From assembly GCA_963969595.1 (NCBI GenBank), contig OZ018415.1, positions 15,934,001-15,998,000 of the forward strand: a DNA stretch of 64,000 nt, written 5' to 3'. The notes beneath the pieces were generated by a model. It had not been told where the DNA came from. It did not search any database and saw only the letters and a list, made by a program, of their open reading frames with translations. Below are positions 1 to 12,409 of the stretch, one piece after another. A program made the position numbers and the translations under genes. Numbering within the stretch: position 1 is the stretch's first letter; each line of letters opens with the position of its first letter. Origin of the DNA: Neckera pumila. Its lineage: Eukaryota; Streptophyta; Bryopsida; Hypnales; Neckeraceae.

Positions 1-164
1 GTCAAATATAGAGGTGTTCTCCTACATTGTAGTACTCCATGAAGTAAGCTACTGGAGACTTTGCAGCCTCCTTACGAAAGGTAAAGAGACTCTTATAGGT
101 TTGTAACCACTTGTTTGTAGTCTTGGTTTCTTATTATGTGGCGTAAATGTATTCCTGTGCACAG

Positions 165-1012
165 GCTCTCAATCCAATACTTATTGCACTGATGATCCCA
201 CTGTTCGACTTGGTGATATACCCGTTCTTTGAGTCTCGCCGATTTTCGCTGCGTCCAATTGCCAGGATGGTGGCAGGAATGATTCTCGCCGCCCTGGCAT
301 TCCTCATGTCGGGATTCCTCCAGCAAGCCATCGACGGGCAGGGCGCATCCAACCAGCCTTTGTCAATGCTCTGGCAGATTCCGCAGAATGTGATGATGAC
401 TGCTGGGGAAATCATGCTCAGCATCACTGGCCTTGAGTTTGCGTACTCCCAAGCTCCGGACTCAATGAAGTCTGTTGTCCAGGCGGCGTGGCTCTTCACT
501 GTGTCTGCAGGTACGCTTGGTCCTGCTGCTCTTGTGCGACTTCATCCCAAAACTCCCTCCCCTCTGATTATCAAATGTTTTGTGCTGGTTATTTGAATGA
601 TGGGTTAATACTACATTGTCACTGTTTTATTGCCATTTTATCACCTCATTGTGTGTTTAAAACTGTGAAAAATCCCAGAAAGAAAACATGGAAATGGTAT
701 TAAAACAATGCTGTTTCAATAGTAATCCATCAACTATTAGTGTGGTGTTTAATGGACTCATGTGCGTGCTTGCTCTGGTGGGATTAAAATGCAGGCAATT
801 TTGTGACGGTGGCGGTTGTGGCCATCATTGGAACCAATCTCTCAAAAGCGAATGAATTCTACCTCTTTGCCGGAGGTTGCTTCGTAGCCATGTTGCTCCT
901 CTTGTGGGGAGGCTCGACCTTTGTGTACAGGACCCCCACGCCACTAACCACTGAACCTTCTAACGAGACACTCGTAGTACATGCCGCTGACGACAGAGTT
1001 TTCAGTGGTTAA
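165..1012 (+). CDS. SLC15/PepT-like proton-coupled oligopeptide transporter, C-terminal part
   Basis: This is the last part (187 residues) of a membrane transporter that runs off the left edge. Two exons are visible, 165-510 and 795-1012. The first follows an acceptor ending in CACAG and ends at CAG before GTACGC (phase 1). The second follows TGCAG and restores the frame, giving the junction VSAG-NFVTV. Recognisable motifs are NPILIALMIPLFD, then a long helix, then WQIPQN, GLEFAYSQAP and MKSVVQAAW, followed by two hydrophobic helices and a short polar tail. The QIP...GLEF.YSQAP...MKSV series belongs to the POT family in its animal PepT1/PepT2 (SLC15) form. The usual plant NPF proteins read differently here. 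By family knowledge it moves di- or tripeptides with protons across a membrane; the substrate cannot be read from this fragment. Confidence 0.85.
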
Positions 1013-1926
1013 CTCATTCATTTGGAGCTATACATAAGCTGACTCAGATTTCCTCACCCGTTGGTTGAGCTGCATTATCCCCTGTAGATGATAGTGAAAA
1101 GAATCAGCATCAAGGTCTGCTTCTTCCTCTTCAGTATTTATCGACTTCTGGGATTATTTGTCGATGAGCTTCCAGCGGTGAGTTGTTGCCTTGCATCAAG
1201 GGTTGTAGAAACTTAAGAGGTAGCCTGCAGATGTGATCCTGCAGCATCTCCTGCCGAGTTCGTTGTTCTTTCATTGTAATTTTCATTTCAGTTTGTAAAT
1301 AGATCCAATTTAGTTAGACGTACTTCATTTGATTGCGTCAGGTGTTTGCACATAGCAATGCCTGATAATGCCTTATTGAGGCTCCTCTAATTGTTTCATT
1401 CATTATATTTATGCAACAAAGAGCTCTGTTTCACTTCAATCCAAACTGGTGAAGCAAGCTCTTCTTGGAATGTCATTTTCATTACTGGGTCACGTCAGAT
1501 TACTGAGCATTGAGTCTTCATGAAGCTTCTCTATTTATACATTTTGGAACTAAATTCCAGTCGTGCTTGTGTTTGTGTGAACTGGTAAAGATCTTACTTG
1601 GAGATTGTAATAGACAGAATGACAATGCATGGTATACTGTGTGTCCAGACACCAAACCTTCCTAGTTTTTGACCAGGGAATCTTGGAAGCTCAGGCTCAT
1701 GTGGTTAAGCTTAGGTCTGGGTAGTTATAGAATAAGGTAAGTGCAGCTAATTGTGACCCATTTTTAAAACCAACCCCTAAAAATTCTTGCCTAAAATTTA
1801 CAACCATTACTCATGCTATACGAGTATCTGGGATCCCTTGTTAACTCTCACAGAGACCCAACAAAAGCTCAATTGAACAATTTAAATTGTGCTCAAATAC
1901 CTATGTTGGGACTATCTGCTTCAACC
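1013..1926. other. 3' flank of the transporter gene, then AT-rich spacer
   Basis: The first several hundred bases after the stop codon are of mixed composition and probably include the 3' untranslated region. No open frame of note is seen. From about 1740 the sequence becomes AT-rich and leads into the transposon at 1927. Confidence 0.4.
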
Positions 1927-2570
1927 TTAACGCCTAAATGCCCAAGGCACCCAAATCTGGTGTTTGCAAAACTTTGAAGTTAAATAAAACCTAACCAAGT
2001 TGCTATTTTAGTAGTTTATATTTTTAGAAAGTTCTTCTCAAAGTCTAATTTTAGCACCAAAAATCTGATCTTGAAAATAAACAATAGTGATTTTTCTATT
2101 CAAGTTTTTATACAAGGGTACCCATTGCAATTTTGCCTTCTTGTAGTGTTGAGAGCTCTTGGAAATGAGCCTCAAATACACTAGATTTTGGAGAAAAAAT
2201 CACATTCAAAACACATTTAAAAAAATTGTAGAGTAGATTTTAAGAAGCCATAAATTGATCAGTGTTCTATAAGCTAGGCTCTTTAACCTCAAATTTTTTT
2301 GGTCACCAACTTTTTAGATTTGACTTGTGTAAAGAAGATTGAAAGATTTTTGCAATTTTAGCACCCTCATGGTCAAACATTATAATCTTTCACTCCATAA
2401 ATGATGTTGTTGTGTTTTCTTTTCCTATGAGATCTCTAACATGTCCAATTTGAATTTGCACGGTTACAATTCAAAAAGAATTAATACAATTTATCAAAAT
2501 GTTGGCATTTTGTTCAATTTAGAGCAAATTCTAGGAAACCCAAAATAGGCCTTGGGCATTTAGGGGTTAA
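1927..2570. mobile_element. TTAA-flanked inverted-repeat element A (644 bp), piggyBac-like, non-autonomous
   Basis: The left end reads TTAACGCCTAAATGCCC. The right end is its inverted complement, TTAACCCCTAAATGCCC, and pairing continues to about 21 bp with one mismatch. TTAA stands at both outer edges, as expected for TTAA target duplication. The interior is AT-rich and codes for no transposase. It is one of seven related elements in the window (A-G) and belongs with F and G, whose termini continue with ATGC after CCCCTAA. Confidence 0.75.
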
Positions 2571-3174
2571 GGTAGATGCCCCTATTGTTGTTACTTTGGT
2601 CATTGCACATGGTTTCACCATGTTGAAAGAACCCCAAAAAATTATATTAAACTAAGAGCGAAATGACAAATACTCCAATTTCTTAATAGTGAACTCAGCA
2701 TTGAGAAAATGACACTATGTTGTAAACATAGGAAGTCCAAAATGTACACAATGTAGACATGAATGCAAAAAATGGTTTGGAATATACCAAATACTTGTGA
2801 AATTCAGAGATTCATCACATGTTCATACATATTCTGTAAATTGTCAATTTTTTATTTTAAATCCGTGATTTTCAGTTGCCAAAGTCTTCAAAATAAAATT
2901 ATATGGTGATACAATCTCAAAGTATGCGAAATTGCTAAAAAGTGCCGCTTATAGGTGCTTCAACCTTACCTAAGGTGCTGCTTGCCCAGCCTTCAATTAT
3001 CTTTACCGGGGGGTATACCCTGATAATACCCTATCTCAGCGGTTCTCAGCCGAGCCTCTTATCCTATCGTCTATTCATCTTCCCGAACGAGCTTGTTTCT
3101 CCGACTTCCTTTCTCGCAACAATTTTGCTGAGCTCCGCCATCGCTCACAATCCTCGTCCAGGAGCTTCTTAGCA
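2571..3174. promoter_or_regulatory. Upstream region of the plastid-protein gene at 3175
   Basis: AT-rich sequence up to about 2940 gives way to a GC-richer leader. CTTATC (GATAAG on the other strand, an I-box-like motif) occurs near 3058, and a TATAC run lies near 3012. Both are weak evidence. The start at 3175 lies in a good eukaryotic context (GCAATGGCG). Confidence 0.3.
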
Positions 3175-3927
3175 ATGGCGACCTCCATGGCCGCAACCAC
3201 CAGCCGAATCTCCCCGGCTTCCATGGACGTCGCCGCGCATCACCACAGGGCCGCGTCCTCGACCCGCGCGTCTTCCAGCGGCTTCCAGGTGCGATACTCC
3301 CGCAGTGCCAATTCCTTCGCTGGCCAAAAGTTGAAGTCCTTCGTGGTGTCAAATTCTTTGCAAAAAAACAAGAAGCAGCAGCAGGAGCGGAAGTTTGTGC
3401 CGAGAGCCGCGGGTGACGTCCACGGACAAGACCCGGATTGGAGCGACGACGACTACATTGTCCTCGGCCTGGCGCATTGTTTCAAGAAGGACGAGAATGG
3501 CAAGCTCAAGGACGCATTCGTGATCGAGCCTGTGACGGCCGGGACGCTGGAGTGCATGGAGAATGGCGGCGTCACGTGCTACAAGTGTGTCACGGCCACG
3601 ACCCTTGGCGTGGCATTGAAGGAGGATTTGTCGGTGTTTCCGGCAGAGATTCAGGCGGGGAGTATCTGTGATGAGTTCAATTTCCGTGCGAAGTGTGCCT
3701 CGCGCACGTGGAAACGGGATCATCCGCAGCAGAATTTGTTGCATCTGGTGCCGCGGGATGGCGTCAAGTCGGATTATAACTTTAACCTTCAGGATAAGCG
3801 GGTGCTGAACGTGGAGGTCGTGGTGAACGACGCTGATAACATTAAGCAGGATATGAGTATTGATGTGTATGGGCGCCAAAAGGAGGAAGAGATTTCGAAC
3901 GAGATCAACGAGCTGTACAGCGTCTGA
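3175..3927 (+). CDS. Intronless, probably chloroplast-targeted protein of unknown function (250 aa)
   Basis: This is a single uninterrupted frame with coding-type base composition and a strong start context. Residues 1-75 or so are rich in Ala, Ser, Arg and His with few acidic residues, like a chloroplast transit peptide. The mature part begins near DPDWSDDDYIVLGLAHCF and continues with VIEPVTAGTLECMENGG and a Cys-rich stretch (TCYKCVTATTLG). The C-terminus is charged (KEEEISNEINEL). No membrane segment is seen. I do not recognise the family, although the compact soluble domain looks like a conserved plastid protein and not a chance frame. A long frame on the opposite strand (3349-3879) is its shadow. 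A stromal location is inferred from the N-terminus only. Confidence 0.85.
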   Translation: MATSMAATTSRISPASMDVAAHHHRAASSTRASSSGFQVRYSRSANSFAGQKLKSFVVSNSLQKNKKQQQERKFVPRAAGDVHGQDPDWSDDDYIVLGLAHCFKKDENGKLKDAFVIEPVTAGTLECMENGGVTCYKCVTATTLGVALKEDLSVFPAEIQAGSICDEFNFRAKCASRTWKRDHPQQNLLHLVPRDGVKSDYNFNLQDKRVLNVEVVVNDADNIKQDMSIDVYGRQKEEEISNEINELYSV

Positions 3928-5976
3928 GGCTGGTATGGTATTGAAAACATGGTTAGTTATGGTTCATTGAAGTGGTTTTGATAGTTTTTCAAGGTAGCCT
4001 TTCTGCATTGATAATTCTTCTTTTGAGTACTGCGTAGGGGAGGCGAGAGGATGAAGCACTAAAGTGTCAACTCTGCCTGGTAGTAGAATATTCCTCAGTT
4101 TGTACCGCAAATTTTGCGATTGCAAGGTAGTAATCTTACCGCTACGGTACATGGTCTTACTCATGGATAAGAGATTTTGTACTATGCATTAGAGAAAGCT
4201 TTTGGGTTATTCGACTCTGAAATGTTGCAACTTGGTGTTGCTTGTTCTCGTGCCTTGCATTTGTCTTTTAGCCTTTCTCTAGTCCGAAATGCGCCTATCA
4301 TACTCAGTAGGTTACGATTGTGAACTAGGGTTTGATATTTACAACACTTTTGGCTTCATTTGAGCAGTTCTCACATAAGAATGGCTGTGTCCACTTGCTT
4401 TTCCAGTTTTTGGAGAATTACTTGATATCACTACGTTCGCAATGCGCTTGGGAAGTTGATGAGTGTGCGAATGTGCGATGATGTCCCAATGGCTGTGAAC
4501 AGTCTTAGGGTTTACGGTTGTCCAGAGTCTCCACTACCCTTCACATTTTCTGTTTTTCTCAGTGGTTATAGTTCACAATTCTGGAGTTTGCTCTGGGGTG
4601 ATCTGGTCTGGCAGATATTTTCCCTCTTTCTTGGGGTTTAGGAAATATTTCTCAGATATTTCTGTTAGATATAAAAACTATTGTGAACTATCCGAAACTA
4701 AGCTTACTCTCTTTACTTCAGTATTCGAATATTGCACCAATTATTTTGTAAGCATCTACTCCAGAGAAAGTTCAACATGCATTATGATCCCTAGATCAAA
4801 GGTTGTCAAAGATTTTGACGTTATTGTGGCCACCAATGATAACTCCATTGCAAAAAGGTCGTCATACAGCGGATGATGGTGATGTCAAAGATTACTGAGC
4901 CACTCTAAGAAATTGTTTTATACATGGAGATTTTACATGCGGTAGTTTTGGGAAAATTTGGGGTGATAGACAATAAGGTTTGAAGTTTGAAATTGAAAAG
5001 AACACAATTTTTGAACAATTCTAGACTACCTCATGAATTGTCAAAATTGAAAACCCTAATGTCTAGACATATACAAATCTTGAATACAGTGAAACGTTGC
5101 AAAGAATTTCATAATCTGTGCCACTGTCGAAAATAGGTTAGCTGCCCCTTATTGTCACAAATATTTTAGAGCTTCCACAATAATTCACCTTTCAAAAGAA
5201 CGCATGCACGTTAGGACAAACACTAAGGAGCACAAAGTAATTCAATATTTTGTTGACGAAGCATAATTCTTCAACCAAGTATGTTTTGGGAGACTGTTGT
5301 TCGTCTCAATTTCACTTGTGCGAGTGATAGAATGTAAGTAGAAACATAACCCACCACAGGCAGTTACAACTACTGTAACCCAAGCCTAAAGCACCAGGGT
5401 GTACAGTACGCAGGAGAAGCCCACTGATGTAAGCCCACTGAAACTTGCGCTTACACATCAGTTGCCTTATATTTGAGCAACCAGCTTTTATCCTACACAA
5501 TGTAAAACAAGCAGCTACGCTACGAGAGGTTCAATTTTTATCCTTTAAAGTGGTCGGTTCTTGAGTACGATACTACTCAAACTTCCTCACAATAGCTGCA
5601 GTTGATGCAAAGCCTCCTCCCTTTGGCCAGAGCCAACAAACTGAAAATAGGGTTGGAATAGTTATAGTATCGGATCCAAGGTATATTACCTTTTGGAACT
5701 TGAGTTGTGTATGTCGCTACAACTCTCCACAGCAATAAACTCTGAAGAGTTTCAAGGTACACTGATTTTGAATAATTCGCTAACAGTGAACAAACTAACA
5801 ATCAGAAGAGCATGGCACCGAATACAAGTCACGTAGCCATAAATTAATTTAAAGTACAGACTTGCAGAATGTTGGAAGAGCTAGTGATCTACAGGTTGCT
5901 CTTCCAGAGAGCTCTAATTTTCTAGGAATTGCAGCAACTTGCTGCCAAGTATTATGAGAAACAGAAAGGTAGCCTA
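3928..5976. other. Intergenic region between convergent genes
   Basis: This holds the 3' flank of the 3175 gene and, on its right side, the probable 3' untranslated region of the minus-strand gene ending at 5977. Open frames are short and unconvincing. No clear transposon ends were found. Confidence 0.4.
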
Positions 5977-8900
5977 CTACATTCGGAGTCCACGAGAAGT
6001 GGTCGCCTTCCGCTTCGCTCCTTCCCCTCGCGTATTACCTGTCAACAAAAGTGCTTCATGTTGTGATATTTAACAAAGGAAACTAACCCTCCGGTATGTA
6101 ACTGACTCCATCAAGCAATGAACAACAACTCTTTCACAGCAGTGAATGAGCATTTCGAACCTATTAGATGAATCAGAAGACCAGGACTTCAAAATAGTTA
6201 AAAAAAAGTTTAAGTAACCACATTGTAAGAACTAGATGGAATCAATTTAATTTCAAGTGATATGACCAATATAAATTGCAAACTACCATCCACACAAGAT
6301 CCCTACATGCCTATATGTTCAAAAGTGACCACTTCCATATCTATGGCAGTTGAAAGTAATCGTTTAGGAAGCAATAAGGATAGTAGCAAAATACACCAAC
6401 AGAAGAAGAAACTGAATACTAAATTTTTGAACAGTTTTCAACCAGTGAAAACGAAATTTGGAAGTTATTATAATTGGCTACAAGCTTCTAAAATTGAATT
6501 TCCATTGCTAGTTCAGGAACTTAGGGATAAGAGGGGCCCAGTACGAAAAAAATTTGTTCATGAATTTGTCCGGTCACAGACTCGGGAACTAACTCTTCCA
6601 GCATATGTACGTTGTCATAGGAAGTTATGGGTATACCAGCATGCGATGGTAGCATTGAAGGGAAGACTTTCTCCGTCATAGGGGTAAAGTTTCGAGTGAT
6701 CATAGTGTCCCTCCAGTTCTGTAGACAGAAACGATCAGATATTTTAGGACCCACGAATTTGGTCGTCGATTCAGTGGCCACATATGAGATCCGATAAGTT
6801 CGTGTAAACAATATCTAAGAAGCATTTAAGGAGATCTAGTTTGCTTCCTACATAAACTGACCAAAATTGCTTTTAGACAAATAGTCCCACTACCATATTA
6901 TTAAAAATACAATAGAATAAAGATATCACCATTAAATTCTATACTAGCAGATACCAATTCCAGCTCAAATAATGTAACAAGCAGTATAAAACCTGAGGAT
7001 CATCTCTTCGCTAATGCTTACCATGCCAGGTGTTCGTATGGATGGAGTGTCCCAGGCAGACGGGCCTTTCATTGCTGACTGCAGTCGATACGCAGCAAGG
7101 AATTCATCCCAACTATACTGCTCTATGCCCTTCTGTAGTTACAAATGTGAGCAAAATGTTAAAACATGTCATCAGACTGAAAAGGGCGACCTGACTGTGC
7201 TTTACCGAATGCTGGCCGAGGATGGATTGCCAAAGAAAAAAAATACAAAAATAGGAAAGATGTAATACCTGATCAGCTAATTTGTTGCTGACACCTTCGC
7301 CAATATAATCCGTCACTGCGAACAGTAAAAGGTGTACTTAGAAATATTGTTTCCCTATTAAAGGAGCTATATCCTTTATGGCTAAACAGCGAAGATGGTG
7401 TTTCGGAATAGCAATGTTCTGTTCACGTCATTCCATAATCCATCTTCAGTCAGGTGCTGCAAGGATTGATGCTTCTGAAAGTTCAAGAGTCAACTACAAT
7501 TTATCAATGAATAAATTGACAAATAGGTGGGACTGAACGTATCATTCATTACCAATACAACTAGGGTTTTTTTTGAAATAGAACCCGCGTGGTTAAGAAA
7601 ATGGAAAGTAGCACATGAAAAGCTATCTCCCAAAGATCCCTTCCAGAAACCTTTCGCTTCCATGTACCCACGAAGATAAATTTGCAAACCTAGACATGAA
7701 TGCAAGCATATTCACAACTCCGGTATTTTAATTAAGGAATATTTCAAGCCTGTGTGAAGAATGTCATGATGTAGCGTACTTGATTGAGATGGTCCAAAGC
7801 CTGGGGTATTTTGAGCAGACGCGAAGCCTGGCGTATTTCTTAAAGTCCCAAAGCCTGGTGTATTCCTTACAGTCCCAAAGCCTGGCGTATTTCTTACAGT
7901 ACCAAAGCCTTGCGCAAAACCAGTGTTAAAATTCAGATTGCTAAAGTTGAGAACGCCTCCACCGGGAGGCTGTAACCAGCCCATCGTGAAGGCTTCTGCG
8001 TCCCCCTCCGTTAGATCAAAATATATTGTCCCATCTGGGCGAGTGTTGGCTCTGGTGTTGGGACAGTGCTCCTTCAAGAACTTCTTCATGGGCATCTTCC
8101 GGATGTGCTCCGGAAACTTGGAAATCAGCAATTGCAATTGAATGGTAGCACTCGCCATGTGGCCATCCCCTATGGCCACAATTGCTGCTGATCTCGACTC
8201 CACTGCAATATGTACAAATGCACATAAGTACAATAAAAGCTCTGGAGAAAAAGAGACTAGCATGTATGCCTCTCATATGCACACATAAATGCATAATAAC
8301 TGAACCAGACAAGATTCGTTTCTCTGAATGAAGCAAAACAATGTGGATACTGATTCTGTCAATTTATAATGTGAACCGAGCGGTGAACACGAGCAGTTGC
8401 CAGAACACTTGTCAAGCATTGTAGAACTTATTTCATAATTCAAACTGACAGTTAACGCCTATTGCACATTTAAGAGGATTCCAAATAGATAATCGGATGT
8501 ACGCTTTCAACCACCTCTTGTGCACACGATCATATGTACACATCCAATGCATGATAAGTGAACCAAACGACGTTCATTTCTCTGAACAAAGCAAAATAAT
8601 CTGGATACTGATTCATTCAATTTATGCTTCAAGCGACGATGGACTGAACACGAGCAGTTGCCTAAAAATATTGTAGAACTTACTGCATGTTGTCACATTG
8701 AAAATGCAAGCCTCGTTCACGTATTTTTAAGAAGATTCATCTGAGATGGTTTGAGTTTAAGAATTCACCTAATTTAAATTTTTGACACACATTTACGTAC
8801 TTTGAACCTCGACAACACTGGAAATACACCCCTAAGTATTCTCCAAATCTGAATTGAAGGAGAGTAGAAAGTAATGAAAATCCCACACGATCTCTATCCT

Positions 8901-9404
8901 ATGTCGTCTTCCACTTTCATGCACTAGGTGTTGCTCAAAGCAAGGAGCATAGGCAAGACCTGGCAAGCATCACCTATTTTATGTTTCTCCTAGAGATTCA
9001 AGCACAGAGACGTAGACCTTGAATTCAACGGTGATTGAATATAAACGTTTGAGAAATAAGCAAGTTGCAAATTCTTCTTGACCTACTAAGCATACCGGCA
9101 CAATATTCGGCGAAAACTCCCAAATAGAAGTAATTTCATACCACCTCCAAAACTCCCCAATAGCCATATCCCAATATTGCCAACTGCATTTCCACCCAAA
9201 ACAGAGAGACCCAGAAAGTAAGTGCTCACCTTCCTGATCCACGGCGTTGCAAATGAGGTTGACAATACGCAGCTGCTCTTCAAAATCCTGTGTCTCATCA
9301 ACAGCATTATTAGCCTCCACGGGCTTCACCACCACTACGTTCGCATCCTTCTTCGCCAGCGCCTTGCGTCCCGCAGCAGTAGTGGCCTTCTTTGGCCGCC
9401 CCAT
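5977..9404 (-). CDS. Borealin-like protein (candidate chromosomal passenger complex subunit), six exons, 299 aa
   Basis: On the minus strand the exons are 9404-9230, 8202-7780, 7315-7269, 7132-7022, 6718-6637 and 6038-5977. All boundaries are GT-AG and phase is continuous throughout, giving exactly 300 codons with the stop. The start is ATG at 9404 (MGRPKKATT); the frame extends a few codons upstream without another ATG. Exon 1 is basic and ends in an acidic-to-helical stretch (DFEEQLRIVNLICNAV). Exon 2 completes a helix ending KFPEHIRKMPMKKFL, which resembles the (R/K)xPxxIRxM end of the Nbl1/Borealin N-terminal domain. A nine-residue repeat (GFGTVRNTP) follows, then WDEFLAAYR, DTPSIRTPGM and a basic tail. 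In other organisms Borealin joins INCENP, Survivin and Aurora kinase at centromeres. Family assignment is moderate; the exon structure is stronger. The 3' exons are the least certain. Confidence 0.55.
7795..7912 (-). repeat. In-frame 27-bp tandem repeat coding GFGxxRNTP units
   Basis: About four imperfect copies of a 27-bp unit lie in exon 2 of the Borealin-like gene. Each codes for nine residues of the form GFG(T/A)(V/L)RNTP. Copies differ by single bases, mostly silent or conservative, which suggests the protein repeat is kept under selection. Confidence 0.85.
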
Positions 9405-10006
9405 TGAGCTCACTCACTCCCCCTTACGTGCGATCTCTTACATCGAAGAAACTCCCCTACTGATTTTTGGACAACCTAAATCAATGTCTCTCCCAAGTTT
9501 TGCACCGTCGAATCCACCATCGCCCAACCATTACTGCAATCTTCGTCAAAACACCTCACAATGCTTTCAAAAAACACTCAAACTGCTTCCAGTAAAGCTT
9601 AAAATGATAACAGAAGAGCTCAAAATGGCGTCGATTTGGGCGATTCCGTTGGCGTAGATAGCGTCGGGGTGCTGGCAGAGATTCTGCAAAATTTATGAAA
9701 TACGGTGCAAATGAGCAGCGGGAGTGAGTAGTGCAGCAGCAAGCATTCTCGGGAGGGGCGCCAGGATTTGAAAATCAGACGGGGTGACCTGGCGGTCTGG
9801 GCATCCATTTGAAAAGTAGGAGCGCAACGTTCTTATTTTGAACTGAGCTGGTTGTTGCAGAAAAGGCTGATGTCAGAAGGAAAAGTAACTGCCCCTAGAA
9901 ACGTCTGAGTAAAAATTTGAAATTTTGGGCATGGTTCCTATTATTAAATTACTAATTATATAATACAAACTATTCTGCCCTCATAATAATTTTGTGGTTT
10001 GAGAAC
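9405..10006. promoter_or_regulatory. 5' flank of the Borealin-like gene
   Basis: Mixed-composition sequence directly upstream of the minus-strand start at 9404 probably carries the leader and promoter. Frames here (such as 9620-9808) have no support. From about 9900 the sequence turns AT-rich. Confidence 0.35.
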
Positions 10007-10139
10007 ACTACACAAAATAGTGGAATTAGGTTGCCCCACACTAATTTCTCGACAGTCCACACTATAGAAATATTCATTGCTTTTGTACAATAATGCATTC
10101 AATTCAAAGCCATGTGTATGTTTCACTATTTTGTGTAGT
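10007..10139. mobile_element. 133-bp MITE with CTACACAAAATAGTG termini
   Basis: The left end ACTACACAAAATAGTG is matched by its inverted complement at the right end (CACTATTTTGTGTAGT), a 16-bp terminal pair. A second, longer copy lies at 16636-16873. It has no coding capacity. Confidence 0.75.
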
Positions 10140-10522
10140 TATAATAAGCTCAGTTTGGAATTGCACTAGAAAAACAAATAAACAAATATGAAGATAACGA
10201 TTTTTTATAATACAGCATTGTAATGGTACACATACTGTGAGCTCATGGTACTGCAACACATATTCTATACACATGGTACCATTGTTTTGACAAAATCTGA
10301 AGCTTACTTTAACTAATTATCTCAAACCAGAGAATTATTTTGGACTAAAGGAATAATAATTTTTCTGTTGGATCATCTTAGGAGTCATTTAAAAGAGGAT
10401 TTTTAGTCTTCTTAGCATATATCTTTTCTTCATTGCATGAATAAACTATAAATTTATAAAGGATTGAAAATAGATGTATTCAATATTGACCCTGGGTTGT
10501 CACAAAATAGAAGTTTTACATT

Positions 10523-11451
10523 TTAACCTCTAAAGGACTGGCATGCATTTTTTGGCTGTATAGAAATTTTGGGCAGGTACATGTGACTAGAGATTTCCAT
10601 ATTTTAAGCTGAAATTTTAATAGAAGGTGGGCGCAAGGAATATCTTTCATATGCACTAAATTTCATGACATTTGGAAATAGGAGTAAAAAGTTATAGCCA
10701 ATTATGTTATTTTTTTGGTAACTAGGCAGTCTAGGCAGATCAGAAAAAATCACTTTTCTCAAAAATAAAAATTTGAAATTGGTTTTTTGGAGTTATATAT
10801 ACATGGAAGGCTTTGAATCAATCCATTGACCAATGAGTCAAAAGTTATGAAGTTTTTAAGTTTTTGGGCAGTTATGGATTCTCTATCCTAAAATAAACTT
10901 TGAAGTTGTTTATTTAACTGAATTTTTAATATTTTTTGAAAAAAAAAAAAATCATAGGATGTAGGTTGTTTATTACAACTTTACAACCATTGGGATTAAC
11001 ATTTTTCAATTCCATAATTAAACTCTTAACAATTTAGTATTTTGGATCATTTCTACTTCTTTCTACTTACTATTTTATTTGTATATGTTGTAAAATTCCA
11101 AATGATTTGAAATTTTTTTAACATGTAGCCAACTTGTTTAGGAAAAAGAATGCAAAGAAGCACCACCATTTTGGACATTCTTTTATATAAATGTGACATT
11201 GTGAAGTGCAGCTGCCCTGTTTTTTGCACGGACAAAAAAAGGATTTTTGCCAATTCAAATGCTAATATCTTCCAATCCGCATGGTAGAAAATTCTGAAAT
11301 TTTTTCCACATCTTCTAAAACTAGTTTAATATAAGATCCTATGGTTACATATGTGAAAGAAGTTTTTTTTCAAAAATTTGGTACTTGTACTAAAAATAGC
11401 AGTTTTTGAGTGTTTTTGGTGAAAACATAGTCATGGAACTTTAGGTGTTAA
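10523..11451. mobile_element. TTAA-flanked element B (929 bp)
   Basis: The left end is TTAACCTCTAAAGGACTGG. The right end, read inverted, is TTAACACCTAAAGTTCC. It is homologous along its length to element C at 24891 and has the same total length. Conserved internal landmarks include a GCAGCTGCCCTG segment near 11209 and GATCCTATGGTTACAT near 11335. No transposase frame is present. Confidence 0.8.
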
Positions 11452-12144
11452 GCAAATCATTAAGAAGTGGCTTTAGAAACAACTCAAAATTAAGTACACT
11501 CATTGTAGCAAATTCCATAGCGAATATATACTGATAGAAAGAAAAAATAAAACCCTACATTTCTAAATGATAATTTTATATTTTAATAATTAGTCTGCAA
11601 TAGATAGACAAGTGGTTCATCCCGCTTGCAATCTACTAGCATGTAGTCAAACTTCTTCACTTTGTATTCTATATTTTGCCACTATATACAATTTTAATTT
11701 TTATTGATGAAATCATATGTTTACTTGAAATTGTAAAAAATTCCAGGATTTTGGTGAAGGCTTGAAATCACCATGACCTTTTAGAAGCAAAAATGGAGAA
11801 AATTCTTATCAAACACAAAACATTTTTAAATAGTTTTCATTTTAATTTTTTACTATAGTTAGTTGAATCTTGATTTTATAGAAGATATTGTTCCAAAAAA
11901 GCAATAGACCTATTTAGCCATTAGTTTGTTTTTGTATTGACTTTTTATTTTTAAAAGCCAATTTTGACATTCATTTAGATGTTTTAATCATCTAAGCAAA
12001 ACCAAAAGACAATTCCTATGTATGAATAATTTATAACAGTTTCAAGCTGAGAGCTAATAACCGCAAATTCAAAATGTTATGAAAATTTGATTTGCACCAC
12101 AATGTTCTACACTATAATGAATACATATGATAAGATTTCCCCCC
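11452..12144. other. AT-rich spacer
   Basis: No gene, clear repeat ends or RNA gene were seen in this stretch. Confidence 0.4.
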
Positions 12145-12409
12145 CATTAGATGAGATTCGGGGGTCTTGGAGGGCCGTTTCAGGCCCATTCCCCAATCTA
12201 GCCAGATTCAGTGAACGCCGGTACGGGCATATCAAATTTTTTTTTTCCAAAAAAAAGAAAAAAGAAATTACCAAAATATCATTCAGAAAATGACGTGGCA
12301 ATCGTTGTGCCACATCCGCTAGCTGCTGCAACTGCATTCCCGCAGTTTGGAAACGTAGCAAAACACAAAGGAACTCGGAGCCTCCAAGACCCCTGAATCT
12401 CATCTAATG
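12145..12409. mobile_element. 265-bp MITE, CATTAGATG termini (copy 1)
   Basis: The left terminus CATTAGATGAGATTCGGGGG pairs with the right terminus (CCCCTGAATCTCATCTAATG inverted), about 30 bp in all. The interior is GC-richer than the surroundings except for a poly-T/A core. A second copy in the opposite orientation lies at 37065-37339. A target duplication is not clear. Confidence 0.75.

Noticed and set aside
3349..3879. Long minus-strand frame opposite the plastid-protein gene
   Set aside because: It is fully antisense to a better coding frame, with no start context or domain.
6262..6681. Plus-strand frame of 139 codons
   Set aside because: It overlaps the minus-strand exon at 6637-6718 and has low-complexity, non-family sequence.
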